This document shows, one piece after another, positions 54,152 to 63,093 of a stretch of 64,000 nucleotides of DNA. The notes beneath the pieces are model-generated. The model ran no database searches and was not told where the DNA came from. It worked only from the letters and a program-made list of their open reading frames with translations. This stretch comes from JBGTLU01 sp041743935 (lineage in GTDB: Bacteria > Bacteroidota > Bacteroidia > Sphingobacteriales > Sphingobacteriaceae). Location of the stretch: contig JBGTLU010000057.1 in assembly GCA_041743935.1 (NCBI GenBank), forward strand, positions 1-64,000, read 5' to 3'. How positions within the stretch are numbered: the stretch's first letter is position 1; each line of letters starts with the position of its first letter. Made by a program: the position numbers and the translations under genes.

Positions 54152-55408
54152 ATGGAAGTATCGGTAATGGCAAAGAACCTGATGGGTTCAGAAATCATAA
54201 AAATAGGTGGTGAAATTAACGACATGATAAAACGTGGAGAAAAAATTTGCAATCTTACTATTGGTGATTTTAATCCTTCCGTATACCCAATTCCCCAAGA
54301 ATTACAAGATGAAATTGTAAAAGCTTACCAACAAAATCAGACTAATTATCCGCCAGCTAATGGCATGTTACATTTGCGAGAAGTTATTTCGGATTTTTTA
54401 CATAATCGTTTAGGATTACATTATGCTGCAGAAGATATTCAAGTTGCCGGTGGTTCACGTCCGTTAATCTATGCTACCTATCTATCGTTGGTAGATCAAG
54501 GAGATACCGTGGTTTTTCCATCACCATCTTGGAATAATAATCATTACTGTCATTTTACCGGTGCAAAACAGGTAATGATAGAAACCAAAGCAGAGAATAA
54601 TTTTATGCCTACGGCAGATGAGATTGCTCCAGCCATAAAAGGAGCTTCTTTATTGGCTTTGTGTTCGCCATTGAATCCAACTGGTACCATGTTTACCAAA
54701 AAGGATTTAGAAGAAATTTGTGATTTAGTTATTGCCGAAAATAAAACCAGAGGAAACGATGACAAACCTCTGTATATACTTTATGACCAAATTTATTGGT
54801 TACTTTCTTACGGAGATCACAAACACTATGACCCAGTAACTTTACGACCTGAGTTAAAAGATTATGTAATTTATATAGGAGGAATTTCAAAAGCATTTGC
54901 AGCTACCGGTGTTAGGGTGGGCTGGGCATTTGGACCATCCAACGTAATTAAAAAAATTCAATCCATTTTAGGTCACGTTGGGGCTTGGGCACCTAAAGCA
55001 GAACAAGTGGCAACGGCCAATTATTTACTCAACACCGAAAAAGTTGATGCGTATGTTTCTTCTATCAAAAACAGGTTGCAAAATAGTTTAGATGCTTTAT
55101 ATAAAGGGTTTAAACAATTAAAAGCAGACGGTTTTGATGTAGATGCTATTGAGCCAATGGGAGCAATTTATCTAACCATTAAAGTAAATATTGCTGGCAA
55201 AACTACCCCGGATGGTAATGTTTTATTAAATAGCAAAGACATAAATTCGTATCTAATTAATGAAGCAAAAGTTGCACTGGTGCCTTTTTCTGCTTTTGGA
55301 TCTGATGAGCATAGCAATTGGTTTAGAGCTTCTGTAGGTGCTTGTTCATTGGAGGATATAGAAGATTCTATTCCAAGAATTAAATTAGCGTTAGCTAAAC
55401 TAAGTTAA
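54152..55408 (+). CDS. PLP-dependent class I/II aminotransferase
   Basis: This 418-residue fold-type I aminotransferase resembles aspartate/aromatic aminotransferases. It has the substrate loop NLTIGDFNPSVYPIP, CSPLNPTGTMF, YDQIYWLLSY and the PLP lysine in GGISKAFAATGVRVGW. The conserved Arg for the alpha-carboxylate is in FRASVG. An internal ATG at 54167 is an alternative start. The gene is single and the amino-acid specificity cannot be told. Confidence 0.88.
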   Translation: MEVSVMAKNLMGSEIIKIGGEINDMIKRGEKICNLTIGDFNPSVYPIPQELQDEIVKAYQQNQTNYPPANGMLHLREVISDFLHNRLGLHYAAEDIQVAGGSRPLIYATYLSLVDQGDTVVFPSPSWNNNHYCHFTGAKQVMIETKAENNFMPTADEIAPAIKGASLLALCSPLNPTGTMFTKKDLEEICDLVIAENKTRGNDDKPLYILYDQIYWLLSYGDHKHYDPVTLRPELKDYVIYIGGISKAFAATGVRVGWAFGPSNVIKKIQSILGHVGAWAPKAEQVATANYLLNTEKVDAYVSSIKNRLQNSLDALYKGFKQLKADGFDVDAIEPMGAIYLTIKVNIAGKTTPDGNVLLNSKDINSYLINEAKVALVPFSAFGSDEHSNWFRASVGACSLEDIEDSIPRIKLALAKLS

Positions 55409-56125
55409 TTAAGCACTTTTTGCTAAATATCTTACTAAACTTCTTTTTGCTACAGGCAATAAAGTTTCGTTTAGCGGGAAAGTTAAATCTGTTTCAATGG
55501 CATACACTGCCGGGTTGGGCAATTCTTTTCTGTTTCTTAGTAAATCTATTTTAATGTTTTCGGGAGTGTTTATGAAATTTCGGTGGTAGGTTTGAACGTA
55601 CTGAGTGTTTATACCTCTGTATTTTTCTTCGGTATTTTCAAAAATGGTAACCCGATATTCATACACTTTGGTCTCCGTCTTTTGTCCATCTAAAATAAAC
55701 ATGTATCCCTCTGCCGGATAAATTGGAATCAACCCAATTGGATAAATAGAAAGCCTGGTTTCTACAAAATCATAAATTTCTTTGCCTTCATGTAAGGTGG
55801 TATTCATTTTTGATATAGAAAATTGAATGATGGATTCAATCTCGCTCATCAGATCATCGTCTGCCGTTATTTTTTCATAAATGGCTTTTAGTTTTTCGAA
55901 ACTCTCTGGACTAAGTTTAGAAGGAAAATTATTTCGTATGGTTTCTTTTTTGGATTTGAAGGCCAGTATATTATTGTAATGAAAAACCAAATCGGCAAAC
56001 CCAGGATATAATTTATTGGTATTAAACTTTTGATTTATTTCTTTTAAGTAAGATAAAAGGATGTATTTTTTGTATTCGAAATCTATTAATCCTTCGGTAA
56101 ACCAATTAATGCTTAATGTTTTCAT
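55409..56125 (-). CDS. conserved hypothetical protein (238 aa)
   Basis: I do not recognise a family. The start ATG at 56125 (MKTLSINWFTEGLIDFEYK) is preferred over one at 56185, which would overlap the divergent methylase gene. The protein is soluble, with no signal peptide or membrane span: a helical, charged N-terminal half (about 1-110) and a beta-rich C-terminal half (YPIGLIPIYPAEGYMFIL to NPAVYAIETDLTFPLNETLL). It ends 1 base after the aminotransferase gene on the other strand. Confidence 0.65.
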   Translation of the reverse strand: MKTLSINWFTEGLIDFEYKKYILLSYLKEINQKFNTNKLYPGFADLVFHYNNILAFKSKKETIRNNFPSKLSPESFEKLKAIYEKITADDDLMSEIESIIQFSISKMNTTLHEGKEIYDFVETRLSIYPIGLIPIYPAEGYMFILDGQKTETKVYEYRVTIFENTEEKYRGINTQYVQTYHRNFINTPENIKIDLLRNRKELPNPAVYAIETDLTFPLNETLLPVAKRSLVRYLAKSA

Positions 56126-56179
56126 GTCAAATAAATTAGTTTTGTGCAAAGCATAGTCCAAAATACAAATTCTTTCTAA

Positions 56180-56890
56180 ATGCAAAAAGGGGTTCTTTAT
56201 TTAATACCAACCACGCTCAGTGAAAATGCCATGGATAAAACCTTGGTGCCATATAGTTTGCATCTGATTAATGAATTGAAATTTTATGTGGTTGAGAATG
56301 AAAAATCGGCTAGACGTTTTTTGAAAGAAGCTGGCATGAGAATACCTCAATCGGAGTTAAGCATCGCAACGTTGGAGAAACACGCTAAAAACATTAACTA
56401 TGATGAATACTTAGCACCTCTTTTAGCAGGTAAAAACATGGGTCTAATATCCGAAGCAGGTTGCCCTGCTGTAGCTGATCCGGGTGCCGAAATAGTTCAC
56501 AAAGCACACAAAATGGGCATTAAAATTGTCCCTATCGTTGGCCCAAGTTCTTTGATGTTGGCTTTAATGGCTTCGGGTTTTAACGGACAAGGCTTCACTT
56601 TTCATGGTTACATACCTATCCAAAAAAATGAAAGACTACAAAAAATTAAGGAGCTGGAAAATGCCGCATATCGGCTTAATCAAACTCAATTATTCATAGA
56701 AACCCCATTCCGAAATAATCATCTTTTGCAAGATATTTTAACGGTTTGTAAACCAACTACACCGCTATGTATAGCTTGTAATATTACTGGCGAAGAGGAG
56801 TTTATCCAAACAAAAACAATTACCGAGTGGAAATTAAACGTACCCGACTTACATAAAAAACCAACGGTGTTTTTAATCTATAAAGATTAG
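56180..56890 (+). CDS. SAM-dependent methyltransferase, RsmI/tetrapyrrole-methylase fold
   Basis: This 236-residue protein resembles RsmI, which 2'-O-methylates C1402 of 16S rRNA. It has GVLYLIPTTLSE at the start, the SAM-binding GLISEAGCPAVADPGAEIV and IVPIVGPSSLMLALMASG, and a later ETPFRNNHLLQDIL. It is shorter than E. coli RsmI (286 residues), lacking the C-terminal domain, so it may be a Bacteroidota paralogue with another target. It converges with hflX with a 4-base overlap. Confidence 0.85.
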   Translation: MQKGVLYLIPTTLSENAMDKTLVPYSLHLINELKFYVVENEKSARRFLKEAGMRIPQSELSIATLEKHAKNINYDEYLAPLLAGKNMGLISEAGCPAVADPGAEIVHKAHKMGIKIVPIVGPSSLMLALMASGFNGQGFTFHGYIPIQKNERLQKIKELENAAYRLNQTQLFIETPFRNNHLLQDILTVCKPTTPLCIACNITGEEEFIQTKTITEWKLNVPDLHKKPTVFLIYKD

Positions 56891-58047
56891 TAAAGTAAGT
56901 TATCATAAGGGTATCGGGCTGTGTGAATTTCTTTTGCTTTGGCGTAAACTAATTGCTTGAAATCATCAATATTATTCTTCTCTGTGGCAGATATAAATAC
57001 AGCCGGATTGTTGTTCTTTGCCAAATAAGTTTTCTTGAACTCTTTAAGGCTTAGTTTCCCATCCTCTGCTTTATAAGCATCTATTTTATTAAAAACAGTA
57101 ATGGTTTCTTTATCTAATGAATCTAAATCTTTCAGGGTTTCATTCACGGTTATCATGTGGTCCTCAAAACTTGGATGCGAAATATCCACCACATGTATTA
57201 AAATATCGGCTTCTTTTACTTCTGCTAAGGTAGATTTAAAACATTCAACCAAATGATGTGGTAGTTTTCGGATGAAACCAACGGTATCGGAAAGCAGGAA
57301 CGGCAGATTTTCAATAACCACTTTTCTTACCGTAGTATCTAGGGTGGCAAATAATTTATTCTCTGCAAACACCTCCGATTTACTGATTAGATTCATGATA
57401 GTAGATTTCCCGACATTGGTGTATCCAACCAAAGCCACCCGAATTAATTTGCCTCTACTTTTTCGTTGGGTTAAATTTTGTTTATCAATTTCAACTAGCT
57501 TTTCTTTTAATAAGGCAATTTTTTGAAGGATAATTCGTCTATCGGTTTCTATTTGAGATTCCCCAGGTCCGCGCATACCAATACCCCCTTTTTGTCGCTC
57601 CAAGTGAGTCCACATTCTGGTTAGTCTTGGTAGCATGTATTGTAATTGGGCTAGTTCTACCTGCGTTTTTGCCTGTGCAGTTTGAGCGCGTTTTGCAAAA
57701 ATATCCAGAATGAGGTTGTTTCTATCTAGTATTTTGCACTCCAATTCTTTCTCAATATTTCTTAATTGAGATGGGGTAAGCTCATCATCAAATACCACCA
57801 TGCTTATTTCTTCGGCTTTAACAAAAGCTTTTATTTCCTCCAATTTCCCTTTTCCAACATACGTTCTTGTTTCGGGGCGTTGTAGTTTTTGGGTGAATGT
57901 TTTTACACATTCGCCACCAGCAGTATCCACCAAAAAAGCTAACTCATCTAGGTATTCGTTTTCCAGTTCGGGGGTGGAGTTTTGGGTGATTAATCCAACC
58001 AAAACCGCTTTTTCTTTGGTAAAAATATTTGCTGCTATTTTTTTCAT
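56887..58047 (-). CDS. hflX: GTPase HflX
   Basis: HflX is a ribosome-splitting GTPase of the Obg/HflX group. From the ATG at 58047 it has 386 residues; the TTG start at 58059 would lie inside a TATCTTTG promoter-like box and is rejected. The N-terminal HflX domain includes TRTYVGKGKLEEIK and the signature GGIGMRGPGESQIETDRR. The G domain has GYTNVGKST, DTVGFIRKLPHHLVECFKS and NKID. The TATCTTTG box (complement of 58057-58064) suggests a transcript with almost no leader. Confidence 0.94.
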   Translation of the reverse strand: MKKIAANIFTKEKAVLVGLITQNSTPELENEYLDELAFLVDTAGGECVKTFTQKLQRPETRTYVGKGKLEEIKAFVKAEEISMVVFDDELTPSQLRNIEKELECKILDRNNLILDIFAKRAQTAQAKTQVELAQLQYMLPRLTRMWTHLERQKGGIGMRGPGESQIETDRRIILQKIALLKEKLVEIDKQNLTQRKSRGKLIRVALVGYTNVGKSTIMNLISKSEVFAENKLFATLDTTVRKVVIENLPFLLSDTVGFIRKLPHHLVECFKSTLAEVKEADILIHVVDISHPSFEDHMITVNETLKDLDSLDKETITVFNKIDAYKAEDGKLSLKEFKKTYLAKNNNPAVFISATEKNNIDDFKQLVYAKAKEIHTARYPYDNLLY

Positions 58048-58070
58048 GTGGGGCAACAAAGATAGAAATA

Positions 58071-58102
58071 AAAAAACCTCTCTTCCTTTTGGAAAAGAGG
58101 TT
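58071..58102 (-). terminator. intrinsic terminator after the YugP-type protease gene
   Basis: On the minus strand AACCTCTTTTCC pairs with GGAAGAGAGGTT (58075-58086 and 58091-58102, one mismatch, 4-base loop) and is followed by a T run. hflX starts 24 bases further on. Confidence 0.82.
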
Positions 58103-58123
58103 GAAAATTTTTGGTATTAATTA

Positions 58124-58807
58124 TTAGTTTCTTCTGCTTAAGAAAATCATGATGTAATACATCAAAGTTGCTAACGAAGCTAAAGCAGCAACCACATAGG
58201 TCATTGCCGCCCAATTTAATGCAGATTTTGCGACTGCAATTTCTCCGCCACGTGTAATTCCGTTTGCATCTAACCAAGCTACTGCTCTTTTGCTGGCATC
58301 AAACTCTACCGGTAAAGTGATAAAACTAAATAAGGTGGTTAAAGCAAATAAAATAATACCCGCCAGTAACAACATCGGGAATTGGTTTAATAACAAAATA
58401 CCACCCAATAAAACCCATTGCATGTATCGGCTTGATACAGTTAAAACCGGAACCATTGCTGAACGAAATTGTAACCAACTATAGGCTGTAGCGTGTTGAA
58501 CTGCGTGTCCGCACTCATGTGCCGAAACCGCAGCAGCTGCAACACTTCTGCCGTGGTATACATCCGGGCTTAAATTTACAGTTCTATCTAAAGGATTATA
58601 ATGATCGGTTAATTGACCCTCAACAGAAATAACACGAACATCGCGTATTCCATTATCTGCAAGCATGCGTTCGGCTATTTCTTTACCGGTCATGCCATTG
58701 GTTAAACCTATTTGCGAATACTCTGCAAATTTACTTTTGAAGCGCCATCCTACGAACCAGCTGGCACCCATAATTACTACCATTAATACAATTACTTCTA
58801 TTCCCAT
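58124..58807 (-). CDS. zinc metallopeptidase, YugP type
   Basis: This 227-residue membrane protein has the zinc motif H97-E-C-G-H101 within AAVSAHECGHAVQH, preceded by LDRTVNLSPDVYHGRSVAA. Spans lie at about 4-20, 117-165 (two) and 200-222. It matches the YugP/DUF2193-like membrane protease group of unknown substrate. The gene is single and ended by a terminator. Confidence 0.88.
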   Translation of the reverse strand: MGIEVIVLMVVIMGASWFVGWRFKSKFAEYSQIGLTNGMTGKEIAERMLADNGIRDVRVISVEGQLTDHYNPLDRTVNLSPDVYHGRSVAAAAVSAHECGHAVQHATAYSWLQFRSAMVPVLTVSSRYMQWVLLGGILLLNQFPMLLLAGIILFALTTLFSFITLPVEFDASKRAVAWLDANGITRGGEIAVAKSALNWAAMTYVVAALASLATLMYYIMIFLSRRN

Positions 58808-58919
58808 TTTTTATTTTTTAAGGTTGATACTTGTTTATCAATAATTATTCCGAGCTTTTTGTTTGTAATACTATATTTACTTAGCCATACTTGGCAACTC
58901 AAAATCAAAAACGAAAATA

Positions 58920-60062
58920 GTGAAAAATCAGTATTCATATTGGGAAAAGGAATATATTTTTAAAAACCACGATGTAATTGTTGTTGGTGCAGGTTTGGTG
59001 GGTTTATGTGCAGCAATTGAACTAAAAAAAATAGCCCCCAAATTAAAAGTTACGGTTGTGGAGAGAGGGGTTTTATCAGCCGGTGCTAGCACTAAAAACG
59101 CAGGTTTTGCATGTTTTGGAAGCATTTCTGAGCATTTAAAAGAACTAAAAACCAGCTCAGAAGAGCAACTATTATCTTTAATTGAACAACGCTGGCTGGG
59201 GCTACAAAACTTAATAAAACTAGTAGGTAAAAATGCTCTGGGATATGAGCAACTGGGCGGAAATGAGGTGTTTTTAAACAGAGAAAAAGTGCAATTTGAA
59301 GAAGCCGAAAACAACCTCGAACGATTTAATAAATTACTTAAACCAATTATTGGCGTTACTGACATTTATGCAGTTGATATTGAAAAAATTTCACATAATG
59401 GGTTCTCAAACACGCACAATATAATTTACAACAAAGCCGAAGGTCAACTAAACTCTGGTTTAATGATGCGAGCATTGATGCAAATTGCTCAAAAGGTAGG
59501 GATTGAAATTTATACTGGCGTAGATATTATTTCCATAGAGCAAGAGGTAAACTTCGTGCAATTGAGAGCCACAGATAGCACCTGGCAAGCCAACAAAGTT
59601 TTAATTGCAACCAATGGTTTTGCAAAGAATTTAATCCCATTTTTAGATATTAAACCCGGTAGAGGGCAGGTTTTACTGACCAATAAAATAAAAGGATTAA
59701 AACTGAGTGGATGCTTTCATCACGATGGAGGATTTAATTATTTCAGGAACTTAGTCGATAGAGTATTGATTGGAGGAGGAAGAAATTTGGATTATTCAAC
59801 CGAACAAACCACAGAATTTGGAGAAACCGATGTAGTACGAACTCATCTAACTAACTTCATAAAAGAAGTAATTCTGCCCAATCAAAACGTTGAAATTGAA
59901 CACAGCTGGAGTGGCATCATGGGATTTGGTTCGCATCCGCACCCAATTGTAGAAGCATGCAGTCCGCAATTGTTTTGTGCCGTACGCTGCAATGGCATGG
60001 GGGTAGCTATGGGTAGCCTCACAGGCAAACGCGCTGCAAGATTAGTAGCCGATTACTTGTAA
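58920..60062 (+). CDS. FAD-dependent oxidoreductase (DadA/glycine oxidase fold)
   Basis: This 380-residue protein has the FAD motif VIVVGAGLVGLCAAIEL, then ERGVLSAGASTKNAGFACFG and a C-terminal GFGSHPHPIVE and RCNGMGVAMGSL that close the FAD site. It belongs to the DAO/DadA superfamily, which oxidises amines or amino acids. The start is a GTG at 58920. No partner gene hints at the substrate; the next gene is rmuC. Confidence 0.85.
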   Translation: MKNQYSYWEKEYIFKNHDVIVVGAGLVGLCAAIELKKIAPKLKVTVVERGVLSAGASTKNAGFACFGSISEHLKELKTSSEEQLLSLIEQRWLGLQNLIKLVGKNALGYEQLGGNEVFLNREKVQFEEAENNLERFNKLLKPIIGVTDIYAVDIEKISHNGFSNTHNIIYNKAEGQLNSGLMMRALMQIAQKVGIEIYTGVDIISIEQEVNFVQLRATDSTWQANKVLIATNGFAKNLIPFLDIKPGRGQVLLTNKIKGLKLSGCFHHDGGFNYFRNLVDRVLIGGGRNLDYSTEQTTEFGETDVVRTHLTNFIKEVILPNQNVEIEHSWSGIMGFGSHPHPIVEACSPQLFCAVRCNGMGVAMGSLTGKRAARLVADYL

Positions 60063-60128
60063 TTCACTTATCAACACAACAAAAAATAGCAAGAGTATTC
60101 ACTTAACTTTACAAAAAGTTTATAAAAT

Positions 60129-61454
60129 ATGGATTTCGTTTACTTAGGAATTGGTGTACTGGTTGGGGGGCTTATCGGCTTTCTATTGGGTTCTCGTAAA
60201 AAAAACGAATTAGACTTACCCAATAAAGAATTAGAATTTGAGTTGGTTAAATTACAAGAGCGCTTAGAGAATGCAAGTAAAAACTATCATGAGCAAAAAG
60301 AATTTATAGATAACCAGAAGAATGAATTGCTTGCAGCCAGTAAAGAAGCATCACAGTGGAAATCGGCACATGAAGCATTATCTGCCAAATTACAAGAGCA
60401 AAAACTGGAAATGGAAAATCTTCATGCCAAACTAAGCGACCAGTTTAAAGTATTGGCGAATGAAATATTGGATGAGAAAACGAAAAAATTTACAGATCAA
60501 AATAGATCAAGTCTGGATCAGATTTTAAACCCACTAAAAGAAAAAATAAAAGACTTTGAAGATAAGGTAGAAAAATCTTACAACGAAGACAACAAGGAAC
60601 GCATTACCCTAAAAGCGCAAATTGACCTGCTAATGGAACTAAACAAAAGTTTAGACCAAGAGGCAAAAAACCTAACTTCTGCCTTGAAAGGTGATGCAAA
60701 AAAACAAGGCAATTGGGGCGAAATGGTATTACAGAAAATCTTAGAGAGCTCGGGTCTGGAAGAAGGAATAAATTATGTTTTGCAGGGGAAAGATTTAGGA
60801 TTGAAAGCCGAGGATGGAAGCCATCAAATGCCCGATGCAATTGTTCATTTGCCAGAAAATAAACACATCATCATCGATTCAAAGGTTTCATTGGTTGCCT
60901 ACGAAAAATTAGTAAATGCCGATAGCGAAGAAAACAGATTAAATTTCAAGAAACAACACATTACATCCATAAAAAATCATGTAAAAGATTTGAGCGACAA
61001 AAATTATCAATCGCTGAAAGGGCTTAATCCTCCAGATTTTGTTTTGCTTTTTATGCCCATTGAATCGTCTTTTAGCATAGCCATACAAGCCGACCAAGAT
61101 TTATTTGCTTATGCATGGGATAGGAAAGTAGTTATTGTAAGCCCGTCTACTCTGTTGGCTACATTAAAAACAGTTAGCTCCATTTGGAAACACGAGAAGC
61201 AAAACAAAAATGCGATGGAAATTGCTCTGAAGGCCGGACAGCTGTATGATAAGTTTAATGGTTTTATTGCCGATCTAGAAAAAATTGGAAAATCTCTAAG
61301 TACTGCACAAACTGCTTATACCGATGCCCACAAGAAATTAACATCGGGTAGTGGGAATTTGGTTGGAAGAGCAGAAAATCTCAGAAAACTTGGCGCAAAA
61401 ACCAATAAAGCCTTGGGCATAACCAAACTTGAGGAGGATGAATCGATAGACTAA
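60129..61454 (+). CDS. rmuC: DNA recombination protein RmuC
   Basis: RmuC limits recombination between short inverted repeats and carries a nuclease-like fold. The 441-residue protein has an N-terminal membrane helix (VYLGIGVLVGGLIGFLLGS), a coiled coil to about 190, then the RmuC core: QGNWGEMVLQKILESSGLEEG, MPDAIVHLPENKHIIIDSKVSL and FVLLFMPIES. The order and spacing fit the family. Confidence 0.94.
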   Translation: MDFVYLGIGVLVGGLIGFLLGSRKKNELDLPNKELEFELVKLQERLENASKNYHEQKEFIDNQKNELLAASKEASQWKSAHEALSAKLQEQKLEMENLHAKLSDQFKVLANEILDEKTKKFTDQNRSSLDQILNPLKEKIKDFEDKVEKSYNEDNKERITLKAQIDLLMELNKSLDQEAKNLTSALKGDAKKQGNWGEMVLQKILESSGLEEGINYVLQGKDLGLKAEDGSHQMPDAIVHLPENKHIIIDSKVSLVAYEKLVNADSEENRLNFKKQHITSIKNHVKDLSDKNYQSLKGLNPPDFVLLFMPIESSFSIAIQADQDLFAYAWDRKVVIVSPSTLLATLKTVSSIWKHEKQNKNAMEIALKAGQLYDKFNGFIADLEKIGKSLSTAQTAYTDAHKKLTSGSGNLVGRAENLRKLGAKTNKALGITKLEEDESID

Positions 61455-61578
61455 TTCGCATGAAAATGTCAATATGTTTAAAACTCATTGATCTTTAGAA
61501 AATTACAATGCTTAAGTTGGTAATAAGCAAATATCGGAACGATAATTGCAAATAGTTGAACTTTTAAAACTAAAAAAC

Positions 61579-62064
61579 ATGAAAAAGTCTATTATCCTTA
61601 CCGCATTGGTTCTAACCATTGCTGCATTTAGCGCACATGCGCAAAGTAAGCGTTTATTTATTTCTTTTGATGCCGGTTTACCAGTTGGCAACACCAATAA
61701 CGGATTTAAATCTGGCTTTGGTGGTAATCTAGCATTAGACCTCCCAATTAATTCGGATGTGAGTGCATTAATTACTGCAGGGTACACCAGCTTTGCATTT
61801 CAAAACTTTGGTGGAAGCTACAATTTTTTCCCGGTAAAAGGTGGAGCAAAATTTAATTTAGCGGATAATTTTTACGCAACCGGAGAAGTAGGAGCTGCAT
61901 TTGGTTCTAACGGCGGTAGTTCTTTAATTCTATCACCTGGTATAGGTTTTACCTTTCCGGTATCTGACGAAGGAGTGATAGATTTTGGCGCACGTTACGA
62001 AAGCCAAACCCGTACAAATTTCGATTTCATTGGATTTAAAATCGGATATGGATTTAAGCTGTAA
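61579..62064 (+). CDS. small outer-membrane beta-barrel protein (161 aa)
   Basis: The ATG at 61579 (MKKSIILTALVLTIAAFSAH) starts a clean signal peptide cleaved near AHAQ; an in-frame ATG at 61546 is less likely. The mature ~140 residues alternate polar and hydrophobic positions, with paired strands such as VSALITAGYTSF and FYATGEVGAAFG, and end in L after YGF. This fits an eight-stranded OmpX-like barrel. Function unknown. Confidence 0.8.
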   Translation: MKKSIILTALVLTIAAFSAHAQSKRLFISFDAGLPVGNTNNGFKSGFGGNLALDLPINSDVSALITAGYTSFAFQNFGGSYNFFPVKGGAKFNLADNFYATGEVGAAFGSNGGSSLILSPGIGFTFPVSDEGVIDFGARYESQTRTNFDFIGFKIGYGFKL

Positions 62065-62086
62065 CTAAAGAGTAAATCAAATTTTT

Positions 62087-62121
62087 AAACTCCCATTGCC
62101 GAAAGGTAATGGGAGTTTTTG
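62087..62121 (+). terminator. intrinsic terminator with GAAA tetraloop
   Basis: AAACTCCCATTGCC (62087-62100) pairs with GGTAATGGGAGTTT (62105-62118) around GAAA, one G-T pair included, followed by more T residues. It ends the barrel-protein transcript. Confidence 0.9.
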
Positions 62122-62135
62122 TTGGAGTTAGTTTC

Positions 62136-62213
62136 CGTCATTGCTACTCCCCCCCTTCCCGTAGCGAAGCATCGCCACATGGAGACACCTCGTAGCGAGA
62201 CTTCGCTATGACG
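62136..62213. repeat. REP-like imperfect palindrome
   Basis: The element begins CGTCATTGC (62136-62144) and ends GCTATGACG (62205-62213), complementary at 8 of 9 positions. CGTAGCGA occurs twice inside (62160-62167, 62181-62188), and a GCGAAGC-like stem is also present. It resembles the CGTCATTGCGAG-type interspersed palindromes of many bacterial genomes, here degenerate. No second copy is in this window. Confidence 0.55.
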
Positions 62214-62222
62214 AAGTAAAAA

Positions 62223-62249
62223 ATACCCTGTTTGGGGTATTGACAGGGT
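62223..62249. promoter_or_regulatory. two mutually exclusive small hairpins
   Basis: ATACCC (62223-62228) can pair with GGGTAT (62235-62240), or ACCCTGT (62225-62231) with ACAGGGT (62243-62249). The two cannot form together. A 22-codon open frame follows (ATG 62297). The remaining bases of 62065-62371 show nothing else. Confidence 0.35.
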
Positions 62250-62371
62250 GCTGAACTAAGCTCAACTTTGAGTTATAAACTTGCGCGCTACACCCTATGA
62301 TAAAAAACATTATAAAATTTAAAGAGAAGTTTTGGCAATGGATAGAAAGAGAGTTTCTGATTTAATTAAAG

Positions 62372-63031
62372 TTATTTTTTTCCCTTTCCGAGCAAATAGC
62401 CCACGGCAACCGAAAAAACCATGTGTGTTCCTTCAAAATTACTTCCTTGGTTGTCGTCGCCAAGCACGCTGATGTCCGAAATGCTGATATCGTAATTTAC
62501 GCTAAACGTAATCTTGTTGTTCAGCACAAACCCTGCGATAAAATCGGCGCCATATTCTGTTTTTTTGTATTGATGGATCATGGGATTATCGCCATATACA
62601 ATCGGCACATTAGATTTTACCCCCATACTATCCGTAAACACTCTGCCCGAAACACCACGGGCAAGGTACGGACCTAATCCAACATAAATCTCTAATTTAT
62701 TTTCTAAAAGCATTTTGTATACGGGGCAAACAGACAGTTGTAGGTAAAGAGGAGCAGAATCTGTGGTGATGTTTCGGTTTCTGTCTAAAATTTTTGCACC
62801 TTTATTTATCAACCCTAATTTAAGATGAGCTTCCAAGTTTTTAACGGGTGTAGTATAATAGGTGGTAATTTCGGCATGATAACCAGATAAATTTTGTCCG
62901 GTTACATTAAAGTTGATGGCGTTATTACTTTGGTTAGAAACGGTAAGACCGGCTTGTACCCCAACACGAAGCTGTCCAAAGCTTAATTGAGTAAACATAA
63001 GTGCAACGAAGAGCAATATTTTATTTTTCAT
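62372..63031 (-). CDS. PorT-like outer-membrane beta-barrel protein
   Basis: This 219-residue protein starts with a signal peptide (MKNKILLFVALMFTQLSFGQ) and opens LRVGVQAGLTVSNQS, as in PorT-family and outer-membrane barrel proteins of Bacteroidota. Amphipathic strands run to the end (FSVAVGYLLGKGKK). PorT itself is part of T9SS maturation, but this family is large and T9SS involvement is not shown. It is divergent from the AMP nucleosidase gene. Confidence 0.75.
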   Translation of the reverse strand: MKNKILLFVALMFTQLSFGQLRVGVQAGLTVSNQSNNAINFNVTGQNLSGYHAEITTYYTTPVKNLEAHLKLGLINKGAKILDRNRNITTDSAPLYLQLSVCPVYKMLLENKLEIYVGLGPYLARGVSGRVFTDSMGVKSNVPIVYGDNPMIHQYKKTEYGADFIAGFVLNNKITFSVNYDISISDISVLGDDNQGSNFEGTHMVFSVAVGYLLGKGKK

Positions 63032-63093
63032 GCTGATTTCTAAAAATAGAGATTAAATTTGAGTTCTTCCAAATCACTACAATAATCAATTCT

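Noticed and set aside
58048..58059. HflX start at TTG 58059
   Set aside because: This codon lies inside the TATCTTTG promoter-like box; the ATG at 58047 is preferred.
62297..62365. 22-codon open frame as a gene
   Set aside because: No ribosome-binding context or recognisable product; kept only as part of a finding.
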